From Oscillospiraceae bacterium (GTDB taxonomy: Bacteria > Bacillota > Clostridia > Oscillospirales > Ruminococcaceae), in NCBI GenBank assembly GCA_031281115.1, contig JAITFV010000078.1:1-6156 (forward strand): a stretch of 6,156 nt of DNA, given 5' to 3'. The notes beneath the pieces are model-generated. The model saw nothing but the letters and a program-made list of their open reading frames with translations. It did not search any database and was not told the DNA's origin. Position numbers and translations under genes: made by a program. This document shows positions 1-4,532 of the stretch, piece by piece (positions within the stretch are counted from its first letter, which is position 1; every line of letters starts with the position of its first letter).

Positions 1-149
1 ATATATCACCCTCTAATCTCCGCATTGCAAGTATCATTTCCCTTCTAAAAACAGGCGGGAAAATTAACCTTTCTAAGCATCAATTCGCCATCGTTAAGGA
101 TAATTTGTTGAAAATACAAACAATTCCGCAAAATTATAGAAAAAATTGA
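1..149 (+). CDS. tilS: C-terminal end of TilS-like tRNA(Ile)-lysidine synthetase (5' truncated by window)
   Basis: The third frame stays open from the window edge to a TGA at 147-149 and gives 48 residues. They include the pattern N-L-R-I-A-S-I-I-S-L-L-K-T-G-G-K-I-N-L, followed by a short beta-like stretch ending K-I-Q-T-I. This resembles the C-terminal domain of TilS proteins (an 'I..il.ll..g.gk.i.Lp' helix-strand signature). TilS modifies the CAU anticodon of tRNA-Ile with lysidine in the cytoplasm. The conserved Firmicutes order tilS-hpt-ftsH strongly supports the call, because hpt and ftsH follow directly. The PP-loop catalytic domain lies outside the window, so the assignment rests on this tail and on synteny. 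The hpt promoter begins at the base after the stop codon. Confidence 0.72.
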   Translation, partial: ISPSNLRIASIISLLKTGGKINLSKHQFAIVKDNLLKIQTIPQNYRKN

Positions 150-178
150 TTGATTTTTTATTTTTTTTATGTTATACT
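150..178 (+). promoter_or_regulatory. Promoter for hpt (extended -10)
   Basis: TTGATT at 150-155 and TATACT at 173-178 are separated by exactly 17 bp. TG at 170-171 one base before the hexamer makes an extended -10. The expected start point is near 185, giving a leader of only about 20 nt before the hpt start codon. The -35 box begins directly after the tilS stop codon, so hpt can be expressed independently of tilS read-through. Confidence 0.72.
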
Positions 179-187
179 TATTTAGTT

Positions 188-208
188 GAGGAGAATTAAA
201 TGCTATGA
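188..208 (+). promoter_or_regulatory. hpt ribosome binding site with a two-codon start-stop ORF overlapping the hpt start
   Basis: GAGGAG at 188-193 has two ATGs downstream. The one at 200-202 has the better spacing (6 nt) but reads only ATG-CTA-TGA, stopping at 206-208. The hpt ATG at 205-207 is 11 nt from the Shine-Dalgarno sequence and overlaps that stop as ATGA. An in-frame TAA at 196-198 rules out an upstream start for hpt. Whether ribosomes use the mini-ORF is inference. Confidence 0.5.
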
Positions 209-741
209 ACCGGGATGTAGAACGTATTTTATACAGTGAAAAACAAATCGCTGAAGCCGTAAAGAGTCTCGGTGAGCGGATTACCCGCGATTACGCCGGT
301 AAAATACCCGTACTCCTCGGAATTTTAAAAGGTTCATCAATTTTTCACGCTGATTTAATGCGAGCTATTGATTTACCGTGCGAAATTGACTTTTTATCTG
401 CGAAATCCTACGGTATGGGCGCGCAGAGTTCCGGAAAACTCCGAATCTTGAAAGAACCTGACATTGACATCAGAAATCGCGATGTAATCATCGTTGAAGA
501 TATTTTAGATACGGCGGTAACGCTGTCTGCGCTCTTACATACCCTATCCCTTAAAGAACCGGCTTCGCTTAAAACCGCTGTCTTTTTAGATAAAAACATA
601 GGAATTGAAAAGCCTGTTAAAGCCGATTATAAATGTTTTGATGCGGAAAATGAGTTTCTTGTGGGATACGGGCTTGATTACGCCGAGAAGTACAGAAATC
701 TGCCCTATATCGGCATTTTAAAAAGAGAAATCTATAGTTGA
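205..741 (+). CDS. hpt: Hypoxanthine phosphoribosyltransferase
   Basis: This 178-aa cytosolic purine-salvage enzyme transfers phosphoribose from PRPP to hypoxanthine (and usually guanine), giving IMP or GMP. Its length is typical of bacterial Hpt. Visible signatures are the L-K-G-S loop near residue 41, the S-Y-G-x-x-x-x-S-S-G flexible loop (68-77), the PRPP-binding stretch V-I-I-V-E-D-I-L-D-T-A-V-T-L (94-107), and the C-terminal V-G-Y-G-L-D-Y-A-E-K-Y-R-N-L-P-Y-I-G (153-170) that closes over the base. One residue is odd: the PRPP loop reads D-T-A where family members almost always have D-[ST]-G (Ala104, codon GCG). The rest of the active site looks intact, so it is probably functional. It lies between tilS and ftsH as in many Firmicutes and has its own promoter. 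The ATG at 205 fits the usual MNRDVERI-type N-terminus. Confidence 0.96.
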   Translation: MNRDVERILYSEKQIAEAVKSLGERITRDYAGKIPVLLGILKGSSIFHADLMRAIDLPCEIDFLSAKSYGMGAQSSGKLRILKEPDIDIRNRDVIIVEDILDTAVTLSALLHTLSLKEPASLKTAVFLDKNIGIEKPVKADYKCFDAENEFLVGYGLDYAEKYRNLPYIGILKREIYS

Positions 742-799
742 ATTGAAAATTAAACGGCTGTGACAGTATAAGACCGGATTTATTCTAATTTTAATTCAA
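738..799. repeat. Palindromic intergenic element A (long A+T stem at the hpt stop codon)
   Basis: The bases at 738-752 pair with 786-799 as a 14-bp stem with one bulged G (745). They enclose a 33-nt loop containing CGG/CCG (755-757 with 774-776) and the small CTGT-g-ACAG palindrome (758-766). The stem begins at the hpt TGA. No U-tract follows, so it is not a standard intrinsic terminator, though it could slow or end hpt transcripts or protect their 3' ends. It resembles the element at 5585-5665 in layout and landmarks. Confidence 0.5.
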
Positions 800-812
800 A
801 ACACTGTATAAT
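784..812 (+). promoter_or_regulatory. Probable ftsH promoter
   Basis: A perfect TATAAT lies at 807-812, with a weak -35 (TTCTAA, 784-789) 17 bp upstream. The predicted start is near 819, leaving a leader of about 37 nt that carries the AGGAAAGG ribosome binding site (841-848). The -35 overlaps the right arm of palindromic element A. A nearby TTGACA (812-817) has no good -10 at a workable distance. Confidence 0.45.
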
Positions 813-855
813 TGACATTTAATATTTTAACTACACAATCAGGAAAGGTAGCCAA

Positions 856-2808
856 ATGCAGTCTAAACACAGAGGAACTCTAATCTACGTTGCTATAATC
901 GTTGCTTTAATTATAGGTCTTGTTTCAATGCTAAACCTTATCGGCAGCAGTGTAAGACCGGAAAATTATTCGACTGTAATCACACATTTCGATAACTTTA
1001 ATGTATCCGCATACGAGCTTGACCTCGGCTCCGGTATGCTTAGGTTCAATCTGCGTAACGACCCTAATCTGCAGCCGGTTGACGGAGTTTACAACCACCA
1101 TTATTCCGTTCCGCACATAGGTATTTTCCAAAATGACACCGTTGAATACAGGAGGGAATATAACGAACGGTTCAGTACGCCGTTAGTGCAGAACTTCATC
1201 AGACCCAGCGACAATACCTTTTTGACGAATTTCCTGCCTTATTTGCTTCTTATTGCACTTATGGTCGGATTCACCTATATTATCATGCGTCAAACTACCG
1301 GCGGCGGAAAAATGTCGTCCTTCTCAAGAGCGAACACGCGGAATCAGCCTGTAGGCGGCAAAAAAGTAATGTTCACCGATGTTGCGGGTGCGGATGAGGA
1401 AAAAGAAGAGCTTGCGGAAATCGTTGACTTCCTTAAAAACCCTGCTAAATATCAGGAAATCGGCGCGAGAGTTCCGAAAGGCGTTCTTTTAGTCGGGCCT
1501 CCCGGAACGGGTAAAACCTTGCTCGCGAAAGCTGTTGCGGGAGAAGCGGGGGTGCCTTTCTTCTCAATAAGCGGCTCGGACTTTGTTGAAATGTTCGTGG
1601 GCGTTGGCGCATCGCGTGTTCGCGATTTGTTTGACCAAGCGAAAAAGCACACGCCTTCGATTATATTTATAGACGAAATCGATGCTGTCGGGCGGCACAG
1701 AGGTGCAGGTCTCGGCGGCGGTCACGATGAGCGCGAACAAACGCTCAACCAGCTTTTAGTCGAGATGGACGGCTTCTCCGAAAACGTAGGAATTATCATC
1801 ATCGCCGCCACCAACAGGCGCGACATTCTCGACCCTGCCCTGCTCCGTCCCGGGCGCTTTGACAGACAGGTTGTTGTAAATTACCCCGATATAAAAGGTC
1901 GTGAGGAAATATTAGTTGTTCACACCCGTAATAAAAATCTCGCTCCCGATGTTGTCCTCGCGACAGTCGCAAAATCTACCGCCGGCTTCACCGGTGCAGA
2001 CTTGGAAAACCTTGTAAACGAAGCGGCGCTACTCGCCGCACGTTACAACAGAAAATCAATAACCGAAAAAGATATAGGCGAAGCGACTATTAAAGTCGTA
2101 GCCGGACCCGAAAAGAAATCCCGCGTCGTTACCGAAAAAGAGAAAAAACTCACCGCCTACCACGAGGCAGGTCACGCAATCTGTGTTTATAACTGTGAAA
2201 CGCAGGATAAAGTCCACATGGTTTCGATTATTCCGCGCGGAATGGCGGGCGGCTTCACAATGTCGCTCCCTGAACACGATAAAAGCTATAAAAGCAAAAC
2301 TGAGTTTGAGGAAGAAATTATCGTGCTTCTGGGCGGGCGTGTCGCGGAAAAGCTAATCTTAAACGAGATTTCAACAGGCGCGTCAAGCGATATTGTTCGC
2401 GCCTCGCAAATAGCGCGCAATATGGTGACACGTTACGGCTTCTCTGAAAAGCTCGGTCCAATTGTCTACGGACACGAAAACCCCGAGGTATTCTTAGGGC
2501 GCGATTACTCACAAGGACGGAATTACTCCGAAAACGTCGCTGCGGAAATCGACGCGGAAATCCGCGCTATTGTAGAATTCGGCTACGAAAAAGCAAAAGA
2601 TATTCTGACTGTTAATATGGCACAGTTGCACGTTGTTGCAAATTATCTGCTTGAAAAAGAAAAAGTGGACGGCGAGGACTTCGTGAAGCTGATGAAAGGC
2701 GAGTTAGAGCTGATTAAAGACAAAGACCTGAAGGAAGAAGCAAAAGCCGCGCTTGAAGAGCCGCCAACCGAGGCTACCGGTGAAACAGAGGAATCTGATG
2801 AATCTTAA
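856..2808 (+). CDS. ftsH: ATP-dependent zinc metalloprotease FtsH
   Basis: This 650-aa membrane-anchored AAA+ protease degrades misassembled membrane proteins and short-lived regulators. Domains in order: transmembrane helix 1 (about 8-29), an extracytoplasmic domain (about 33-123), transmembrane helix 2 (about 125-144), the AAA module and the peptidase domain. The AAA module shows Walker A G-P-P-G-T-G-K-T (214-221), the F-V-G-V-G pore motif (247-251), Walker B F-I-D-E (271-274), and the second region of homology with R-P-G-R-F-D-R (331-337), which supplies the arginine fingers. The peptidase zinc site is H-E-A-G-H (436-440), with Asp512 in S-T-G-A-S-S-D as the probable third ligand. An acidic, Glu-rich tail follows residue 620. 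All catalytic residues are present and the length is normal. The ATG at 856 sits 7 nt after AGGAAAGG. The 3' end overlaps the next gene by 11 nt, suggesting translational coupling. Confidence 0.98.
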   Translation: MQSKHRGTLIYVAIIVALIIGLVSMLNLIGSSVRPENYSTVITHFDNFNVSAYELDLGSGMLRFNLRNDPNLQPVDGVYNHHYSVPHIGIFQNDTVEYRREYNERFSTPLVQNFIRPSDNTFLTNFLPYLLLIALMVGFTYIIMRQTTGGGKMSSFSRANTRNQPVGGKKVMFTDVAGADEEKEELAEIVDFLKNPAKYQEIGARVPKGVLLVGPPGTGKTLLAKAVAGEAGVPFFSISGSDFVEMFVGVGASRVRDLFDQAKKHTPSIIFIDEIDAVGRHRGAGLGGGHDEREQTLNQLLVEMDGFSENVGIIIIAATNRRDILDPALLRPGRFDRQVVVNYPDIKGREEILVVHTRNKNLAPDVVLATVAKSTAGFTGADLENLVNEAALLAARYNRKSITEKDIGEATIKVVAGPEKKSRVVTEKEKKLTAYHEAGHAICVYNCETQDKVHMVSIIPRGMAGGFTMSLPEHDKSYKSKTEFEEEIIVLLGGRVAEKLILNEISTGASSDIVRASQIARNMVTRYGFSEKLGPIVYGHENPEVFLGRDYSQGRNYSENVAAEIDAEIRAIVEFGYEKAKDILTVNMAQLHVVANYLLEKEKVDGEDFVKLMKGELELIKDKDLKEEAKAALEEPPTEATGETEESDES

Positions 2809-3418
2809 AAACATCATTGTTATAACAGGTCATTACGGCTCCGGGAAAACAAATATTTCCGCAAATTTAGCGTTAAAATTAGCCGAAAAAGGCACGGTTT
2901 CTATTGTTGACCTTGACGTGGTTAATGCCTACTTCAGAACCGCAGACTTTAAAGAATTATTCGCTGACAAGCAGATTAAGCTCGTCGCCTCAAAGTACGC
3001 AAATTCAAGTCTTGATGTTCCCGCGCTTAGCTTTGATATAACAGGAGCAGTTAAAAGCAGCGATTACACTATAATTGATGTCGGCGGCGATGACGAGGGC
3101 GCACGTGCTCTCGGAAGATACCGCGATTTTCTTCCCGCGCAGAAGCCCGATATGCTCTACATCGTTAATAAATCCCGCCTTAACACGCAGAAACCCGAGG
3201 AAGCGTTAGAACTGCTGCATGCAATTGAAGCCGTTTCGGGGCTTAAGTGTACAGGTATTATTAATAACACCCATCTCTGCTCGGAGACTACTGCTGAACT
3301 CATCAAAGCTTCTCTGCCCTACGCACAGGAAATCGCAGACAAAGCGGGTGTGCCGTTGCTGTTTACTTGTAATCACGACTTCCCTGTAGAAATATTGGTG
3401 AAGAAGGTTTGGGAGTAA
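2798..3418 (+). CDS. P-loop ATPase of the CobQ/MinD-like (SIMIBI) superfamily, function unknown
   Basis: This 206-aa soluble protein has a Walker A G-H-Y-G-S-G-K-T (residues 11-18), a D-L-D segment near 33-37 (switch-I-like) and a Walker-B-like [11 protein letters not shown] (about 93-103). The fold is that of MinD/ParA/CobQ-type nucleotide-binding proteins. It lacks the signature lysine of the MinD/ParA deviant Walker A, with His12 at that position, so a typical MinD or ParA role is unlikely. I chose the ATG at 2798 because GAGGA (2788-2792), inside the ftsH end, lies 5 nt upstream and the protein then starts directly at its first beta strand. A start at 2753 would add 15 poorly folded basic residues. 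It overlaps ftsH by 11 nt and is probably co-transcribed with it. Similar small ATPases are often annotated as CobQ-like, but nothing here indicates cobalamin synthesis. A role in maturing the nearby iron-sulfur oxidoreductase is speculation. Confidence 0.85.
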   Translation: MNLKNIIVITGHYGSGKTNISANLALKLAEKGTVSIVDLDVVNAYFRTADFKELFADKQIKLVASKYANSSLDVPALSFDITGAVKSSDYTIIDVGGDDEGARALGRYRDFLPAQKPDMLYIVNKSRLNTQKPEEALELLHAIEAVSGLKCTGIINNTHLCSETTAELIKASLPYAQEIADKAGVPLLFTCNHDFPVEILVKKVWE

Positions 3419-3431
3419 ATTAAAACCATCC

Positions 3432-3451
3432 ATGCCATGCTATGCTATGGC
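3432..3451. repeat. Pentamer tandem repeat and short hairpin between convergent genes
   Basis: ATGCC-ATGCT-ATGCT-ATGG (3432-3450) is a run of nearly four 5-bp units. GCCAT (3434-3438) can pair with ATGGC (3447-3451). It lies in the 54-nt gap between the ATPase gene and the - strand gene that converges on it, where a bidirectional terminator would be expected. The stem is only 5 bp and no adjacent T-run follows on either strand, so terminator function is weakly supported. Confidence 0.3.
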
Positions 3452-3472
3452 GGTTTCCCCCAAGTATGGAAA

Positions 3473-3721
3473 TCAATTCTGCATAACCTCAAGCATAAGC
3501 AATATGCTAGCGCGAAAACCATGCTTAAAACTTTCATATGACAGCAGTTCGGTTTCTTCGGCTCTTACATCTTCGTATTTGTTGAATCTGATTAAATCAT
3601 CTTCATTTAAAGTTTTAAATAATTTTTCCTGTAATTCTTCCGAAAGATTTTTTAACTCCTCGTTAGATTTTATTTCTCCGGCATAAGAGTTATAAAATTC
3701 TTGAAACATATGTTTGTTCAT
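3473..3721 (-). CDS. Small helical protein, DUF6809-like, function unknown
   Basis: This 82-aa acidic protein is predicted mostly helical and has no signal peptide. Residues 18-50 are rich in Glu, Lys and Leu. The C-terminus reads S-Y-E-S-F-K-H-G-F-R-A-S-I-L-L-M-L-E-V (61-79). From memory, this F-x-x-G-F-x-x-x-x-x-L-M-x-E ending resembles small Firmicutes proteins grouped as DUF6809, but I cannot confirm it without a search. The start is supported by GAAAGGA on the - strand (3731-3737), 9 nt before the ATG, and by a near-perfect promoter upstream. It is divergent from an XRE repressor gene and converges on the ATPase gene. The region is more A+T-rich than ftsH or vorB, which suggests acquired DNA. 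Together with the XRE gene it could be a regulated accessory pair; toxin-antitoxin function is possible but unsupported. Confidence 0.75.
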   Translation of the reverse strand: MNKHMFQEFYNSYAGEIKSNEELKNLSEELQEKLFKTLNEDDLIRFNKYEDVRAEETELLSYESFKHGFRASILLMLEVMQN

Positions 3722-3743
3722 GGTTTTTATTCCTTTCTTGCGG

Positions 3744-3794
3744 CGTATTTGTGCGTGTTATAATTATATTATAACATGTCGCATATGTGCGTGT
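3744..3794. repeat. Two 15-bp direct repeats, candidate XRE operators
   Basis: CGTATTTGTGCGTGT (3744-3758) and CGCATATGTGCGTGT (3780-3794) match at 13 of 15 positions and are 36 bp apart start to start. The first 12 bp of each has imperfect dyad symmetry (CGYA-N4-TGCG), as expected for a dimeric HTH operator. Copy 1 lies in the spacer and TG of the + promoter. Copy 2 lies in the spacer of the - promoter and overlaps its -35. Binding by the adjacent XRE protein is inference. Confidence 0.6.
3756..3776. promoter_or_regulatory. Perfect palindrome made of two opposed extended -10 elements
   Basis: TGTTATAAT (3756-3764), a TAT centre (3765-3767) and ATTATAACA (3768-3776) form a perfect 9-bp-arm palindrome. 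Each arm is an extended -10 (TGnTATAAT), one per strand. The right-going start would fall near 3771 and the left-going start near 3761, so polymerase could hardly occupy both at once. The + strand partner has only a weak -35 (TTGCGG, 3738-3743, 15-bp spacer). Confidence 0.55.
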
Positions 3795-3797
3795 CAA
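3768..3797 (-). promoter_or_regulatory. Strong promoter for the DUF6809-like gene
   Basis: On the - strand, a perfect TTGACA (3797 down to 3792) and a perfect TATAAT (3773 down to 3768) are separated by 18 bp. TG one base before the -10 makes it extended. The predicted start near 3761 gives a leader of about 40 nt containing the ribosome binding site. This is the closest match to consensus in the window, which fits a promoter that is normally held down by a repressor. The second direct-repeat copy occupies its spacer. Confidence 0.75.
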
Positions 3798-3830
3798 GTG
3801 ATTTTTAAAATATTTTTGGGAGCTACATAA

Positions 3831-4037
3831 ATGACGGAATTTAAAACAAGAATTAAAAATATACGCATACAAAAAGAATTAACTCAAAAGCAAATGGCTG
3901 AATTAATCGGTACTACCGAACGCCATTACCAACATTATGAAGCGGGTACAAGAGAGCCTAATTTGACTACGTTTAAAAGAATAGCTGAAACGATTAATGT
4001 TTCGGCGGATTATTTATTAGGGATTAACAAGAAATAA
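3831..4037 (+). CDS. XRE/Cro-type single-domain HTH transcriptional regulator
   Basis: This 68-aa protein is almost entirely one HTH_3 (Cro/C1) domain, about residues 6-62. Helices 2 and 3 are L-T-Q-K-Q-M-A-E-L-I-G-T-T-E-R-H-Y-Q-H-Y-E-A-G, followed by the usual R-x-P-x-x-x-x-x-x-x-I-A-x-x-x-x-V-S-x-D-Y-L-L-G ending. There is no ligand-binding, peptidase or oligomerisation domain, so it resembles minimal phage or plasmid repressors. GGGAG (3818-3822) lies 8 nt before the ATG. It diverges from the DUF6809-like gene, and paired direct repeats in the shared promoter region are the natural candidate operators, predicting repression of its neighbour and of itself. Composition is A+T-rich, with many AAA/TTA/ATT codons compared with ftsH, consistent with transfer. 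DNA binding is confident; the target and any inducing signal are inferred or unknown. Confidence 0.92.
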   Translation: MTEFKTRIKNIRIQKELTQKQMAELIGTTERHYQHYEAGTREPNLTTFKRIAETINVSADYLLGINKK

Positions 4038-4058
4038 AGCTGACAAATATGACGCAGG

Positions 4059-4140
4059 GTTTTTGTTGTCAGACAAGGCAAAATTTTTCGTAATGCTTTA
4101 TGCCTTATGGAAAATTTTAACGCAGTATGGCAACAAAAAT
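4059..4140. repeat. Long imperfect inverted repeat between the XRE gene and the ferredoxin gene
   Basis: TTTTTGTTGTCA (4060-4071) pairs with TGGCAACAAAAA (4128-4139) over 12 bp with one G-T wobble. A second nested stem pairs AAGGCA (4075-4080) with TGCCTT (4101-4106). A competing stem joins CTGACAA (4040-4046) and TTGTCAG (4066-4072). ACGCAG also occurs as a direct repeat at 4052-4057 and 4120-4125. This could be a structured leader, a MITE-like remnant or a cassette boundary. No known riboswitch core was recognised. The open frame across it gives an unconvincing peptide. Confidence 0.45.
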
Positions 4141-4165
4141 ACAAGTCAGATGTCAAGTTTATTTC

Positions 4166-4194
4166 TTGGCAATTCCTTAGGGTTATCAGAAAAT
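4166..4194 (+). promoter_or_regulatory. Possible promoter for the ferredoxin/VOR operon
   Basis: TTGGCA (4166-4171), a 5/6 match to the -35 consensus, lies 17 bp before GAAAAT (4189-4194), a 4/6 match to the -10. Initiation near 4201 would place the AAAGGAG ribosome binding site (4204-4210) at the extreme 5' end. A second option is TTGTCA (4066-4071) with CGTAAT (4089-4094), which would transcribe part of the inverted repeat. Neither is strong. Confidence 0.3.
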
Positions 4195-4218
4195 AAAAAA
4201 ATAAAAGGAGAAAATAAA

Positions 4219-4428
4219 ATGGAAAAGTTCAAAATCGAATTCGACCGCTGCAAGGGTTGCGGGCTTTGCACAACAGCCTGCCCGAAAAACATCGTAGTAA
4301 TGCAGAGTGAAAAACTAAACAAAGAAGGATTCAGCACGGCTGTCTGCACAGACCAGGACGCTTGCACAGCTTGCGCGTTATGCGCGGTGATGTGTCCCGA
4401 TTGCGCGATTACAATTACAAAGGCTTAA
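4219..4428 (+). CDS. 2x[4Fe-4S] ferredoxin subunit of 2-oxoacid:ferredoxin oxidoreductase (VOR type)
   Basis: This 69-aa electron-transfer subunit (named VorC, VorD or KorD in different schemes) has two cluster motifs. The first is C11-x2-C14-x2-C17-x3-C21-P and the second is C49-x2-C52-x2-C55-x3-C59-P, with extra cysteines at 43 and 62. It passes electrons from the TPP centre of the complex to soluble ferredoxin. The start is fixed by AAAGGAG (4204-4210), 8 nt before the ATG. A longer reading from a TTG at 4063 would run through a repeat-rich leader and lacks a ribosome binding site. It is followed by the alpha subunit gene after 104 nt. A small AGGC-ttaat-GCCT hairpin (4421-4433) overlaps its stop codon. 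Cytoplasmic location and subunit role are inferred from the order ferredoxin-alpha-beta, which is standard for four-subunit VOR/KOR operons. Confidence 0.93.
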   Translation: MEKFKIEFDRCKGCGLCTTACPKNIVVMQSEKLNKEGFSTAVCTDQDACTACALCAVMCPDCAITITKA

Positions 4429-4469
4429 TGCCTGATTCAAGAAAACCCATAAAAACTTAATAACAAAAA

Positions 4470-4484
4470 CCCGGCTTTATCGGG
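4470..4484 (-). terminator. Terminator-like hairpin, oriented for the - strand
   Basis: CCCGG (4470-4474) pairs with TCGGG (4480-4484) around a 5-nt loop, with one G-T pair. On the - strand the stem is followed by TTTTTG, the form of a weak intrinsic terminator. On the + strand it is followed by AAAAC and should not terminate. No - strand gene ends here, so it would matter only for antisense transcripts, or as a processing hairpin in the VOR message. Confidence 0.3.
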
Positions 4485-4532
4485 AAAACGTTGTTTGAAA
4501 GCACTGTTGTGCAGAAAGGACTTATTGAAAAT

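Noticed and set aside
738..799. Intrinsic terminator after hpt
   Set aside because: The stem is A+T-rich with a 33-nt loop and no following T-run, so it was listed as a palindromic element instead.
812..839. ftsH promoter using TTGACA (812-817) and CACAAT (834-839)
   Set aside because: The -10 is poor and the start would fall inside or next to the ribosome binding site. The TATAAT at 807-812 gives a more sensible leader.
2753..2797. Longer start for the P-loop ATPase inside ftsH
   Set aside because: The 15 extra residues are encoded out of frame within the conserved ftsH tail, and the ATG at 2798 has GAGGA 5 nt upstream.
3432..3686. 84-codon + strand open frame opposite the DUF6809-like gene
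   Set aside because: It is Ser-rich and low in complexity, has no ribosome binding site, and lies antisense to a gene with a strong promoter, good RBS and protein-like composition.
3744..3794. CRISPR-like array
   Set aside because: There are only two imperfect 15-bp units in a promoter region, with no array and no cas genes. Operators fit better.
4063..4218. N-terminal extension of the ferredoxin from a TTG at 4063
   Set aside because: It crosses the inverted repeats, gives a peptide unlike any ferredoxin N-terminus, and lacks a ribosome binding site. The ATG at 4219 has an ideal one.
4038..4218. T-box or other known riboswitch controlling the VOR genes
   Set aside because: No T-box conserved core or recognisable ligand-binding motif is present; only inverted repeats are visible.
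4491..4532. Longer VorB start at a TTG (4491)
   Set aside because: It adds 14 residues not seen in the family and has no Shine-Dalgarno sequence. The ATG at 4533 gives the usual length and start.
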